Shown: positions 54,842-63,620 of the stretch, piece by piece
Layout of the letters: the number at the start of each line of letters is the position of its first letter
Numbering within the stretch: position 1 is the stretch's first letter
Source: Bacteroidota bacterium
Lineage (GTDB): Bacteria > Bacteroidota > Ignavibacteria > Ignavibacteriales > Melioribacteraceae
Length of the DNA stretch: 64,000 nucleotides
Assembly: GCA_023397505.1 (NCBI GenBank)
Contig: JAEWUC010000005.1
Coordinates: forward strand, 682,001-746,000
Reading direction: 5' to 3'
Notes under the pieces: generated by a model
Seen by the model: the letters and a program-made list of their open reading frames with translations, nothing else
Told to the model about the DNA's origin: nothing
The model's database searches: none
Position numbers and translations under genes: made by a program

Positions 54842-54918
54842 AATTATCTCGCTTTAATTTTATGAATGACGCTCCACTATTACCCCAATGTTAAATTAAG
54901 GGGATATTAAAGATTACC

Positions 54919-55764
54919 CTAGTCTGCAACTATCTCGGTTCCAATTCCTTCTTTCGTAAATATTTCAAGAAGTAGTGCATGCGGTACTCTTCCATCAATT
55001 ATATGAACTTTTTGAACACCCGCTTCCAATGCGGACAAAGCCGATTCAACTTTAGGAATCATCCCGCCGCTAATCGTTCCGTCTTTTATAAAATTATGAA
55101 CATCTGCTTGGGAGAGATGCGAAACCAATTCTCCATTTGCTTTGACTCCTTCAATATCAGTTAAATAAACGAGCTTTGCTGCATCAAGAGATGCTGCAAT
55201 CGGACCAGCGGCAATGTCGGCATTAACATTATAAACTGTTCCTTTGTCGTCAACGCCAATAGGTGCAATAACCGGAAGATATCCATCCTTTAAAAGATTT
55301 TTTATGAATGAAGAATTTACCGAAGTTACCTCACCGACCAACCCGAGTTCTTCGTTGAATTGTTTTACTTCCACAAGATTTGCATCTATCCCGCTAACAC
55401 CAACAGCTCTTCCGCCGTGCATATTTATACGCCGTACAATATCTTTATTTATCGAACCCGCGAGAACCATTTGCACAACATCACGCATTTCTTCATTTGT
55501 ATATCTTTGTCCGTTCACAAATTTTGTTTCGACAGATAGTTTTTCCGCAAGCGATGTAATTTCTTTTCCGCCGCCGTGAACTACAACAACATCAATTCCT
55601 ATTTTACGGAGAAGCGTTACATCCTGAGCAACCATCTGCTTTAAATTTTCTTCCTGCATTACGGCACCGCCGTATTTAATTACAAACGTGGTGCGTTCAA
55701 ATTGCTGTATATACGGAAGCGCTTCTATTAATACATCTTCTTTCCTGTAATTCGGCTGCGTCAT
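54919..55764 (-). CDS. argB: Acetylglutamate kinase
   Basis: 281 residues. TFVIKYGGAVMQEE is the phosphate-binding start and VVVVHGGGKEITSL the conserved glycine loop; NADIAAGPIAASLDAAKLVYLTDIEG lines the nucleotide site. It phosphorylates N-acetylglutamate. The N-terminal helix before the kinase core (EDVLIEALPYIQQF) is typical of arginine-inhibited hexameric forms, so feedback inhibition is likely. Its start overlaps argJ by 4 bp (ATGA). Confidence 0.96.
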   Translation of the reverse strand: MTQPNYRKEDVLIEALPYIQQFERTTFVIKYGGAVMQEENLKQMVAQDVTLLRKIGIDVVVVHGGGKEITSLAEKLSVETKFVNGQRYTNEEMRDVVQMVLAGSINKDIVRRINMHGGRAVGVSGIDANLVEVKQFNEELGLVGEVTSVNSSFIKNLLKDGYLPVIAPIGVDDKGTVYNVNADIAAGPIAASLDAAKLVYLTDIEGVKANGELVSHLSQADVHNFIKDGTISGGMIPKVESALSALEAGVQKVHIIDGRVPHALLLEIFTKEGIGTEIVAD

Positions 55765-56954
55765 GTTCTGTAACTCCCGTTAATCTTTACATACTCTTCG
55801 GAAAAATCGCACGTCCAGACTGTTGCTTTACCATCACCGCAATTTAGTTTTATCAAGAGCTTTACTGTTTTTGGTTTTAGAGTTTGATTAGCTTCATTTA
55901 TCGGAAGTGTAACTAAATAATTTTGTTTTAAGATCGGCGTTCCATTAATAATAATTTCAAATTTATCCGGGTTGAATTCTATTCCCGAATAACCGACCGC
56001 CGCGATTATTCTTCCCCAGTTTGCATCTTCTCCGTGTATTGCTGTTTTAACAAGTGGAGAAAGAGCAATAGTTCTCGCAGCTTTTTCAGCATCGGCATCG
56101 CTTAATGCGCCATCAACAGTAATTTCAACAAGTTTTGTGGCGCCCTCGCCGTCAACGACAATATCAATAGAAAGTTTCTTTAAAATGTTGTAAAGATTTT
56201 CTTCAAAAATATTGTATGCTTCTGTGCCTTGTTTTATAGATTCAATTCCCGATTGTCCGTTCGCCAGTGCGATTACCATGTCGTTCGTGCTCGTGTCGCC
56301 GTCAACAACTATTCTGTTGAATGTTTTATCTGTTACATTTTTTAAGACTGTTTGGAATGTTTCATTATCAATCGCCGCATCAGTTGTAATAAATGAAAGC
56401 ATTGTTGCCATATTCGGATGAATCATTCCCGATCCTTTTGCAATTCCTCCGATGCTCACTTCTTTTCCATCAATCATAAATGTAACCGATTCTGATTTTA
56501 CAAATGTATCGGTTGTCATAATTGCTTCAGCCGCGGCAAGATTATCATCTTCTTTCAATTGTGAAATTATTTCTTCAATTCCATTTAGTAATTTTTCCAT
56601 CGGCAGAGTTTCGCCGATTACGCCGGTTGAAGAGACAAAAATTTCTTTCGGATCAATATTTAAAACTTCTGCCGTTTTAGCCGCCATCTCAACCGCATCT
56701 TTAAATCCTTTTTCACCCGTGCAGGCATTGGCATTTCCGCTGTTGCAGATTATAGCACGAAAAGCCTTTCCTTCTTTCAAATGTTTTTTGCTAATCAGGA
56801 CTGGCGCGGCTTGAACCTTGTTTAAAGTAAAAACTCCCGCCGCAGTTGCCAGCGTTTCCGAGACGATTAACGCCAAATCTTTTTTTGATTTTTTTATTCC
56901 ACAATGGATTCCTGCGGCTTTAAATCCTTTAGGCGCTGTTATTCCTGTTTTCAT
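55761..56954 (-). CDS. argJ: Bifunctional ornithine/glutamate N-acetyltransferase
   Basis: 397 residues from the ATG at 56954, 2 bp after the argC stop; an ATG at 56981 inside argC would add nine residues and cannot be excluded. KGSGMIHPNMATMLSFITTDA contains the autocleavage Ala-Thr and nucleophilic Thr. VVDGDTSTNDMVI and IHGEDANWGRIIAAVGYSG are other signatures. It recycles the acetyl group from N-acetylornithine to glutamate and may also use acetyl-CoA. The product implies the cyclic arginine route. Confidence 0.94.
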   Translation of the reverse strand: MKTGITAPKGFKAAGIHCGIKKSKKDLALIVSETLATAAGVFTLNKVQAAPVLISKKHLKEGKAFRAIICNSGNANACTGEKGFKDAVEMAAKTAEVLNIDPKEIFVSSTGVIGETLPMEKLLNGIEEIISQLKEDDNLAAAEAIMTTDTFVKSESVTFMIDGKEVSIGGIAKGSGMIHPNMATMLSFITTDAAIDNETFQTVLKNVTDKTFNRIVVDGDTSTNDMVIALANGQSGIESIKQGTEAYNIFEENLYNILKKLSIDIVVDGEGATKLVEITVDGALSDADAEKAARTIALSPLVKTAIHGEDANWGRIIAAVGYSGIEFNPDKFEIIINGTPILKQNYLVTLPINEANQTLKPKTVKLLIKLNCGDGKATVWTCDFSEEYVKINGSYRT

Positions 56955-56956
56955 TT

Positions 56957-57994
56957 CTATTTCAGTTTCTGTTTGATGCATGCTAATAATCCTGTTTCTT
57001 GTTTTAATTCGAACATAATGTTCATGTTTTGAATTGCCTGACCCGCAGCGCCTTTAACGAGATTATCAATGGTTGAGAATACTACGAGCGCATTGTTATC
57101 AATTAATTTAAATCCGATATCACAAAAATTTGTGTATGCAACATCTTTCATTTCTGGAACAGCTTGATTTATAAATCGCACAAATGATTTTGCTTCATAA
57201 TTTGTTTCATATGCCGCCGCTATATCATGCTCGCTTACCCCGCTTTTAACCTGCGCGTGTATTGTTGTGTAAATTCCTCTTGTTACAGGAAGCAGATGGG
57301 GCACAAAAGAAAATTTCGGCGAATACCCGCCAAACATTTCGAGCGACTGTTTTATTTCCGGTATATGCTGGTGATTGCCTACTTTGTACGCGCGCACACT
57401 CTCGTTCACTTCGCTGAATATCATATTTTGAACTACTGATTTCCCGGCGCCAGATGTTCCGCTGTACGAAACTATGCTTACAAAAGAATCATCTATTAAT
57501 TTGTGTTTAAGCATAGGAATTAAAGCGAGCAAAACACTTGTAGGATAGCAGCCGGGGTTTGAAACAATCTCTGCTTTCGAAATTTCTTCCTCATTCCACT
57601 CACTCAAACCATAAACAGATTTATTCAGCAACTCTGTCGCCGTGTGATCATGCTTATAGTATTTCTTGTATTCATTTATGTCTTTTAATCGGAAATCCCC
57701 GCCAATATCTATTACCTTCACACCTGCAGTATTTGCCTGGGAGATAGGCTCGAATGCCTGCCCGGAGGGAAGAGCTATAAAAACCAAATCAAGTTCATTT
57801 AGTGAATCCGGCAACAATTTCTCAATCTCAAGGGAAATCAAATTCCGCAAAGAAGGATGAATCTCTTCAATTTTTGAACCGACAGTTGAATGCCCGAAAA
57901 GTTTTTTAATTTCAACTTCCGGGTGGTTCAAAAGTAATTTTATTAATTCCACGCCGGAATAGCCCGCCGCACCTACAATTCCTACTTTTATCAT
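56957..57994 (-). CDS. argC: N-acetyl-gamma-glutamyl-phosphate reductase
   Basis: 345 residues. The NADP-binding start is VGIVGAAGYSGVELIKLL, the catalytic Cys is in VSNPGCYPTSVLLAL, and the His region is VPHLLPVTRGIYTT. It reduces acetylglutamyl phosphate to the semialdehyde. It is the first gene of argC-J-B-R-G-H, behind a promoter overlapped by two ARG boxes about 25-60 bp upstream of its ATG. Confidence 0.96.
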   Translation of the reverse strand: MIKVGIVGAAGYSGVELIKLLLNHPEVEIKKLFGHSTVGSKIEEIHPSLRNLISLEIEKLLPDSLNELDLVFIALPSGQAFEPISQANTAGVKVIDIGGDFRLKDINEYKKYYKHDHTATELLNKSVYGLSEWNEEEISKAEIVSNPGCYPTSVLLALIPMLKHKLIDDSFVSIVSYSGTSGAGKSVVQNMIFSEVNESVRAYKVGNHQHIPEIKQSLEMFGGYSPKFSFVPHLLPVTRGIYTTIHAQVKSGVSEHDIAAAYETNYEAKSFVRFINQAVPEMKDVAYTNFCDIGFKLIDNNALVVFSTIDNLVKGAAGQAIQNMNIMFELKQETGLLACIKQKLK

Positions 57995-58016
57995 TATATC
58001 TTATTTCTGTTAAATG

Positions 58017-58034
58017 TGGGTATAATTATACAGA
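58017..58034. promoter_or_regulatory. ARG box (ArgR half-operator), proximal to argC
   Basis: TGGGTATAATTATACAGA matches the consensus TNTGNATWWWWATNCANA at all but one position. It is 2 bp from the second box and contains the -10 hexamer of the argC promoter. Confidence 0.75.
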
Positions 58035-58053
58035 ATTATGCATATTTATGCAA
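58025..58053 (-). promoter_or_regulatory. Promoter of the arg operon
   Basis: On the minus strand TTGCAT (58048-58053) and TATAAT (58025-58030) are separated by 17 bp, a good housekeeping-type match. Both hexamers are covered by ARG boxes, so ArgR binding would exclude polymerase. Confidence 0.7.
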
Positions 58054-58054
58054 A
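58037..58054. promoter_or_regulatory. ARG box (ArgR half-operator), distal to argC
   Basis: TATGCATATTTATGCAAA matches TNTGNATWWWWATNCANA at every position. Two boxes separated by 2-3 bp form the usual hexamer-binding operator. Confidence 0.8.
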
Positions 58055-58069
58055 TATAATTTTAGCAAT

Positions 58070-58093
58070 AAAAAACCCCGCTTTAGACGGGGT
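58070..58093 (-). terminator. Intrinsic terminator of the serine hydrolase gene
   Basis: On the minus strand CCCCG and CGGGG pair around a 7-nt loop and are followed by T6, 27 bp after the stop codon. It insulates the arg promoter from read-through. Confidence 0.85.
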
Positions 58094-58119
58094 AATTGCT
58101 TTCGTATTGATACTCAACG

Positions 58120-59847
58120 TTATTCAACCTTCGGACCAGACATTTCCATTCCGTTTTGGTAAAGAATTAGTTTGGTGACCTTTTCGTTTTCTTTTACAAA
58201 TTCTATTTTTGCTTCCACAACTTTCAGATAAAATTTGGTCTCACTTTCAGGGAATATCTCAAACTGGGGTTGACCGGTCGCCTGCGCAAATATTTGTTTA
58301 TCCTTTGAAGTGATTGTAATAATGAAATTAGGCGCTAATTGATATTTGCCCGTATAATTTTTGAGTGCTTGTGCAGAAACATCTGCATTTTTTGTTTCTT
58401 CTACTTCAATCCCAAGATCTTTCAGGACATTAATTGCGCTCTGATTTCTCGAATTTAATTCAAGTGATTTTTTGTAATAAACAATCGCCGAGTCTTTTAT
58501 TCCTTTTTTCAACAGTGCTTCTGCGTAACTATCATAAACATTGTATGATTTAGGAAATTCAAGAACATTAAGCTTAAAAACGCCAACCGCCTCATTAACT
58601 CTATTTGAGACTAACAATTCATAACCAAGTCTGTTCATTTCGTTTTCGCTTAAAGAAAAAGTTTCTTTCTCGTTTTTTAACACGGCAAATTTTTCAATTG
58701 CGGCATCTATTCCGTCTTCATTAATTACTTCGTATAAATAACCAGCTAATGATTTCAATGGTGGTTTTGCTTCAACGCCGTTTAACAATCCGATTATTTT
58801 TTCCGACATTTCATTAAGCGGTGCGCCCCCGGCATTACTAAATAGAATTACCACCTGACCTTTTTTAGGAACAATATAATTTATTGTATTAAAACCGTTA
58901 ATTCCGCCGCCGTGGGTTACGATATCAAATTCTTCATTACCGATTTTCTTTTTCTGCAAAGACCAACCGAATGCATATTTGCCGCCGAATGCATCAACAC
59001 GAGGCTTAAAAATTTCTTCTTTGAATTTGGCGGATATAAGTTTGTCGGTCTGCAATACTTTATCCCAAATTAATAGATCCTCTACTGTTGAATAAAGAGA
59101 ACCCGCGGCAAACGGCAACGACATATCTAAGAAGGGCGAATTCTTATAGCCCGTGAATTTTTTATCATATCCTGTTGCACGCTTAGTTAAAATATTTTCA
59201 AACCAATCATAGCCCGAGTTTTTCATTCCAAGCGGTTCAAAAATATTTTTCTTTAAAACTTCTTCGTAGCTAATGCCCGTAACTTTTTCGATAATTGCGC
59301 CTAGAATAAAATATCCGGAATTGTTGTAAAGAAATTGTGAACCGGGCTCGAATTCAAGATCACCGCTGCAGTATTCCTTAACAAAATCTTCGGGCCTATA
59401 AAATTTTCTACTAACTTTTTCATAAAAATCTTCGCGGCTTGTATAGCTTGGAATTCCGGATGTGTGAGTCAACAACATTTCTATTGTAACTTTATCACCG
59501 GTATCTTTTCGATAATAAGGTAGATAATCAGTGATTTTTCCATCTAGTTTAACTTTACCTTTTTCAACAAGCTGCATTATAAGCATCGAGGTAAATTGTT
59601 TGGTGATGGAACCAAGCCGGAATTTTGTATCGGGTGTGTTGGCAATTCCCCACTCCATATTTGCCAAACCATAACCTTTTGTAATTACTGTTTCAAAATT
59701 GTCGGCCACAAGAGCGCTTCCGTTGAATAGCCCGTTATCATGATACTGGGATATTAGTAGATCAATTTTTTCGGTAGCCGTCTGTGCATTTAACAAATTG
59801 AAACAGGTTGCTATGAGGATAAAGAGCGGATAGATACGCTTTTTCAT
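58120..59847 (-). CDS. Beta-lactamase-family serine hydrolase with TPR-like C-terminus
   Basis: 575 residues with a signal peptide (PLFILIATCFNLLNAQ). The class C/DD-peptidase fold shows SITKQF (the S-x-x-K nucleophile motif), YNNSGYF (Y-x-N) and THGGGINGF (H-x-G). About residues 410-480 contain TPR-like helices (SYNVYDSYAEALLKKGI). A C-terminal domain of about 90 residues (NYTGKYQLAPNFIITITS) is the DUF3471-like barrel of such hydrolases. It probably cleaves peptides or esters in the periplasm; true beta-lactamase activity is not implied. It is a single-gene unit. Confidence 0.9.
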   Translation of the reverse strand: MKKRIYPLFILIATCFNLLNAQTATEKIDLLISQYHDNGLFNGSALVADNFETVITKGYGLANMEWGIANTPDTKFRLGSITKQFTSMLIMQLVEKGKVKLDGKITDYLPYYRKDTGDKVTIEMLLTHTSGIPSYTSREDFYEKVSRKFYRPEDFVKEYCSGDLEFEPGSQFLYNNSGYFILGAIIEKVTGISYEEVLKKNIFEPLGMKNSGYDWFENILTKRATGYDKKFTGYKNSPFLDMSLPFAAGSLYSTVEDLLIWDKVLQTDKLISAKFKEEIFKPRVDAFGGKYAFGWSLQKKKIGNEEFDIVTHGGGINGFNTINYIVPKKGQVVILFSNAGGAPLNEMSEKIIGLLNGVEAKPPLKSLAGYLYEVINEDGIDAAIEKFAVLKNEKETFSLSENEMNRLGYELLVSNRVNEAVGVFKLNVLEFPKSYNVYDSYAEALLKKGIKDSAIVYYKKSLELNSRNQSAINVLKDLGIEVEETKNADVSAQALKNYTGKYQLAPNFIITITSKDKQIFAQATGQPQFEIFPESETKFYLKVVEAKIEFVKENEKVTKLILYQNGMEMSGPKVE

Positions 59848-60050
59848 GCTAGCTCCACGTTATTTATGCTTATTTAGATTGATTTATACAGGAAAAGTTA
59901 CGCTCGCTACCTTACTTTTTCATGAATGTATTCCAAAATATCGCCCTGCTGGCAATCGAGTGTTTTACAAATTGCTCATTAAACCGAGATTTTAACTTCG
60001 ATTTTTGCTATGAACCAATTTTTCTTTATTCTGATAGAATTTCACATTTG

Positions 60051-60079
60051 TTGACCCATCTATCCTTTTTAATTATTTT
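60051..60079 (+). promoter_or_regulatory. Housekeeping-type promoter of the TM1266-like gene
   Basis: TTGACC (60051-60056) and TATTTT (60074-60079) are separated by 17 bp and lie about 28 bp before the ATG at 60107. The spacing is ideal; the -10 matches 4 of 6. Confidence 0.45.
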
Positions 60080-60106
60080 TAGATAAACATTTTATAGAGG
60101 TGAAAG

Positions 60107-60364
60107 ATGAAAAAATCTATTTTGTTGGTTCTCGTTGGAAAGAGAAAAGAAGAAGCCGTTAAAGTACAGCAAATTTTAACGGGCTGGGGCTGCATGATTA
60201 AAACTCGTCTTGGAATTCACGACGGAGTATTGGATAATTGCTCGGACAGTGGTTTGGTTATTTTGGAACTCGTCGGCGAAGATGAAAAGAAAGACGAACT
60301 GACAAGGAAATTGTCTGTGCTTCCCGGTGTTTCAGCAAAACTTGTTAATCTTGAAGTCGAATAA
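60107..60364 (+). CDS. TM1266-like ACT-fold regulator
   Basis: 85 residues. KEEAVKVQQILTGWGCMIKTRLGIHDG and NCSDSGLVILELVGED match the small ferredoxin/ACT-like family often called iron-only hydrogenase system regulator. No hydrogenase gene is near, so the role is open; the fold suggests ligand sensing. GAGGTGAAAG precedes the ATG. A strong terminator follows 25 bp downstream, so it is a single-gene unit. Confidence 0.75.
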   Translation: MKKSILLVLVGKRKEEAVKVQQILTGWGCMIKTRLGIHDGVLDNCSDSGLVILELVGEDEKKDELTRKLSVLPGVSAKLVNLEVE

Positions 60365-60388
60365 GATTAGAAATGGTTATCTCATCCC

Positions 60389-60419
60389 GGGCATTGCATT
60401 TACCGTAATGCCCTTTTTT
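60389..60419 (+). terminator. Intrinsic terminator
   Basis: GGGCATT (60389-60395) pairs with AATGCCC (60407-60413) and is followed by six T. It ends the TM1266-like transcript. Confidence 0.88.
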
Positions 60420-60913
60420 GTTTAGTTCCGATATCTAATATTCAGACGACATCACACACCCAAAATACTATTTACTTAATCGACAGTAAACCATTAATAG
60501 GAATCAAAAAATCGTTAACTAATGCCAATAAATTTCGATAATATATAAAGATACTTTTATAAAATTGGTTTTTACGATATGAATATTTAACTACGCGTGT
60601 ATAACTTGGACATTTTATGCATACCGCATTTCGAAGAACAATTTTCTTTCAAATTAAATTTGACATGATTATCAGCATATCGCACTCACAATTAACTTCA
60701 TATTTATCGACAAGTTGGTTAAATCACAATTAGAATATTCTAAATACAATATATTGTCAATGGTTGAGATTGTCGAAGCAATATATTGATGAAGACTTTG
60801 TACATAAAGTTCAAAGCATAACAGAAAATAAATATTAATAGCTCGATTCGCCCTAACCAGACGACGTTCAAAGTAACTTTTGAGGATATGGTTTAATAAT
60901 AGGAGAATATACC
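60420..60913. other. AT-rich intergenic region upstream of the response regulator
   Basis: There is no convincing gene. CAATATATTG, a perfect palindrome, occurs at 60748-60757 and 60779-60788, 31 bp apart (three helical turns), suggesting a paired regulator site. A 38-codon frame from 60616 has no ribosome site and is rejected. Confidence 0.4.
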
Positions 60914-61312
60914 ATGACTATCGCAAATATCTTGATAGTTGAAGATGAAGCAATTGTTGCACTCGAACTTAAATATCGGTTAACAAAGTTAGGATATAAC
61001 GTTTGCGGCACTGCCTCAACTGGAGTTAGAGCCGTAGAAATTGCCGAGCAAAAGAAACCGGATCTGGCTTTAATGGATGTAAAACTTAAAGGTACTATGA
61101 ACGGAATAGAAGTCGCTTCAATTCTAAAAGAGAAAATGGGAATATCATCAATCTTTCTTTCGGCATTCACAGACGACTTAACAAGGAAGCAAATGTCAAG
61201 TATTCATGATTTTGAGCATATTCAAAAACCGTTCGAAGCCAGCGAACTACAAAACGTAATTGAAAGAATGCTTGAAAAGAAAAAAAATAATCTTATTAAA
61301 AAAGTAAGCTGA
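60914..61312 (+). CDS. Single-domain response regulator
   Basis: 132 residues of receiver only. ILIVEDEAIVALELKYRL supplies the acidic pair, LALMDVKL the phosphorylated Asp, SAFTDD the Thr-like switch and IQKPF the Lys. There is no output domain, so it acts by protein contact or as a phosphorelay step. The sequence class (ELKYRLTKLGYNVCGTASTG) is often found with PAS kinases; a partner could be the kinase at 38.8 kb, but no gene pairing supports it. AGGAGAATATACC precedes the ATG. Confidence 0.93.
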   Translation: MTIANILIVEDEAIVALELKYRLTKLGYNVCGTASTGVRAVEIAEQKKPDLALMDVKLKGTMNGIEVASILKEKMGISSIFLSAFTDDLTRKQMSSIHDFEHIQKPFEASELQNVIERMLEKKKNNLIKKVS

Positions 61313-61334
61313 AATAATTAAGCAACAAGAATTT

Positions 61335-62030
61335 TCATTTTTTCTTAAGCCGCGCAATAATTTTAGGATCAGTCAATTCTTTTATCGCATCGGCAGCAAT
61401 CCATCTTGCTGACTTTGAATCAATCTCTTTAATTTCTTTTGCAACAATCAGCGCTTCTTTGTTTAAATACAAACTTCGTTTGCCAATTTGACGTAATGCC
61501 CAGTTAACAGCTTTTTTTACAAAATTTCTTTCGTCAGTTGAATACTTTTTAATTAAAGGAATGAATTGGAGAAACTCTTTGTCATCTCGCGTTTTATCAT
61601 GTACCGCTAAATAAGCAATTAATGAAAAAGCTGTCCGTCTAACAAATTCCTCTTTTCTATCCGCCCATACGAAAATTTTTTCGAAAGCAAATTGAGTTTT
61701 TCTAAAGAGATAACAGCAGGCACAATCGCAAACCGCCCAGGAATCAAAATCCTTAACCCATTTATTCATTAATGATTTTGTAACAAGCCCGGGATTGGCT
61801 ATCATCGCGGCAATTGCGCGCGCTTCAAGGTAGCCTGTATCCCAAAGTTTTAATGCAAGTTCGTGATTGGTTCCTATCTCTTTAGCAATTGCCTTTATTT
61901 TCGGTGCGTCTACTCCAAAAGCTTTTGCGGATTTAATACCGAATCGTGCCATTCCTTCAACGTTCTTCTTACTGTAATGCTTTTTTAAATCGCCCAGAAC
62001 ATCTTCAACAGAATACTTTCTTGTTTTCAT
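61335..62030 (-). CDS. AlkD-like DNA alkylation repair protein
   Basis: 231 residues of HEAT-like helices. FGVDAPKIKAIAKEIG, DSWAVCDCACCYLF and RRTAFSLIAYLAVHDK match the AlkD family, which removes alkylated purines without base flipping. FVKKAVNWALRQIGKRS near the C-terminus is the most conserved helix. The unusual CDCACC cluster of cysteines is notable. It follows the SdiA-type lipoprotein on the same strand after 24 bp. Confidence 0.85.
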   Translation of the reverse strand: MKTRKYSVEDVLGDLKKHYSKKNVEGMARFGIKSAKAFGVDAPKIKAIAKEIGTNHELALKLWDTGYLEARAIAAMIANPGLVTKSLMNKWVKDFDSWAVCDCACCYLFRKTQFAFEKIFVWADRKEEFVRRTAFSLIAYLAVHDKTRDDKEFLQFIPLIKKYSTDERNFVKKAVNWALRQIGKRSLYLNKEALIVAKEIKEIDSKSARWIAADAIKELTDPKIIARLKKK

Positions 62031-62054
62031 TTTAAAGGTCTACTAAATGAAATA

Positions 62055-62783
62055 TTAATTAAACATTTCCAGCACATAAAGTTTTTCTTCTTTATCCGAA
62101 ACAAGATAAATCTTTTTTGTTTCCGGATTAACGGCAATACCTTCTATTTGATTTACCGAAACATTTCTCCGCGATTTTATTTTGCCATCGGTTGTGCATT
62201 TCGCAATTAGTTTACTTTCGTCGCTGATTATCCATAAGTCATTCGTTTCAACTATATAACACAATCCCGAAAGGTCATCGGCAAAATTCAATTCTGTTCT
62301 TTTTATTTCTTTAAACTGTGAATTATATTCAACAAGTATTTTAGGCTTTTTTTCTTGAACAACAAAAAAACGCTTAGTTTTTAAATCGTAAGCAATTCCT
62401 TCCAACCCTGCATTTTTTTTACTTTTTAATGAAAGTTTGCGGCGGGTCAATTCCTTTCCATCGTTACTTAAAATCAGAACTTCGCCTCTATGCTCGGAAA
62501 CAACGGCAATTGAATTCTCATCGATTACGGTTATTCCTTCAAGATCTTCTGCATCAACTGTAAAATACTTTTCAATTTTACCTTGCAGCGAGATCAAATA
62601 TACCATATTATTATCATCGCTGACCGTCCACAACTTTTTCTTATCGAACGAAAGCGCCAGTCCCGATGGCTCCGGCACTTTAATTTTATACTCTTCGGCA
62701 ATTTTTAATTTATTATTTCCGCCGCAGAATATCAGTAGCGAGTTCAAAAGAGCAATAATTAAAATCATAAAAATGCGCTTCAT
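62055..62783 (-). CDS. SdiA-regulated-type (YjiK) beta-propeller lipoprotein
   Basis: 242 residues. An N-terminal LLNSLLIFCGG looks like a lipoprotein signal with Cys at about residue 20. EPSGLALSFDKKKLWTVSDDN, DAEDLEGITVIDENSIAVVSE and NQIEGIAVNPETKKIYLVSD are propeller strands of the SdiA-regulated (YjiK) family. It is probably anchored in the envelope; binding partner unknown. It is part of a minus-strand run with AlkD, a 95-aa protein and DinB. Confidence 0.75.
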   Translation of the reverse strand: MKRIFMILIIALLNSLLIFCGGNNKLKIAEEYKIKVPEPSGLALSFDKKKLWTVSDDNNMVYLISLQGKIEKYFTVDAEDLEGITVIDENSIAVVSEHRGEVLILSNDGKELTRRKLSLKSKKNAGLEGIAYDLKTKRFFVVQEKKPKILVEYNSQFKEIKRTELNFADDLSGLCYIVETNDLWIISDESKLIAKCTTDGKIKSRRNVSVNQIEGIAVNPETKKIYLVSDKEEKLYVLEMFN

Positions 62784-62795
62784 CTTGTACCTTAA

Positions 62796-63083
62796 TTATT
62801 TGAATAACCTTTTAAAACCATTGTAGTGTATTAAGATTTTTATTTCGAATGTGATTAAGTTTTCTCTTACAAGCGGCAAAGTATTTAATATTTTACCGGC
62901 TTCAATTTCGTTTTCACATTCCATAATTAATACCGCACAATGATCTTTTTGAGAAAAATATATTTCCCTTATAACACCTTCCTGCATTAATTCCCATACT
63001 TTTTTTGCTTCATCTATTAAAAGTCGGCTCAATTTTTCTTCATTGATAATTTCAACTGATTTTTCTATTGCAAGTATTTTCAT
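62796..63083 (-). CDS. 95-aa ferredoxin-like fold protein, unknown
   Basis: The pattern beta-alpha-beta with REIYFSQKDHCAVLIMECENE and EAGKILNTLPLVRENLITFEIKIL resembles muconolactone-isomerase or YciI-like dimeric alpha-beta barrels. There is no firm family call. It lies 12 bp from the lipoprotein gene and 23 bp from the DinB gene, so co-transcription is likely. Confidence 0.65.
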   Translation of the reverse strand: MKILAIEKSVEIINEEKLSRLLIDEAKKVWELMQEGVIREIYFSQKDHCAVLIMECENEIEAGKILNTLPLVRENLITFEIKILIHYNGFKRLFK

Positions 63084-63106
63084 TGTTTATTCTATAGTAT
63101 AAAAAC

Positions 63107-63592
63107 TCACCTTTTCATATACTTCATTAACATTGAAACCTGTCCTCCGTGATATGCATTGTGCTGCACGAGCCCCATAATCATTGCTTCGTATGTTGTA
63201 CCTGTGCCAAGCGGTGCATCGCGGAAATTACCAGCCATCTCCGAAAATTTATTTCCGGGAAATTTTTTAATCGACTCAATAAGCTTCTCGGTTGAATCAA
63301 ACAATTTATTTTTTATACTATACCAGCTTTCATTCTGATATTCTTTAATATCCGGCCAGTCCCCCATTTCAGGTTCAGAAGGCTCTTTGCCCTCAATTCT
63401 GTTTTTAACTTCTTCAGTCCAAGCCCACATGTGAAGTGTTAGTTCCAAAATATTGTGGACATATTCAAACGGTTTTGAGTATGCTTCTTCCTCGGCAATA
63501 TCTTCAAATATTTTTTGGATTGAAGGACCGTGCCATGGGTCTCCAAAAACAGAATCATGAATTTCCTTTATCAGCTTTTCCTTAATATCCAT
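63107..63592 (-). CDS. DinB-family protein
   Basis: 161 residues in a four-helix bundle. His residues that could bind metal occur in VHNILELTLHMWAWTEEV and VQHNAYHGGQVSMLMKYM, the latter being the DinB/YfiT C-terminal motif. Members include thiol-dependent enzymes, and the substrate here is unknown. GGAG precedes the ATG. Confidence 0.85.
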   Translation of the reverse strand: MDIKEKLIKEIHDSVFGDPWHGPSIQKIFEDIAEEEAYSKPFEYVHNILELTLHMWAWTEEVKNRIEGKEPSEPEMGDWPDIKEYQNESWYSIKNKLFDSTEKLIESIKKFPGNKFSEMAGNFRDAPLGTGTTYEAMIMGLVQHNAYHGGQVSMLMKYMKR

Positions 63593-63620
63593 ATAAACTC
63601 CATTTGTTAATTTAATATCA

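Noticed and set aside
58120..59847. True beta-lactamase
   Set aside because: S-x-x-K, Y-x-N and H-x-G motifs define the broad serine hydrolase family; length and C-terminal domains point away from class C resistance enzymes.
60616..60732. 38-codon frame in the 60.4-60.9 kb gap
   Set aside because: There is no ribosome site and its composition is ordinary for AT-rich DNA.
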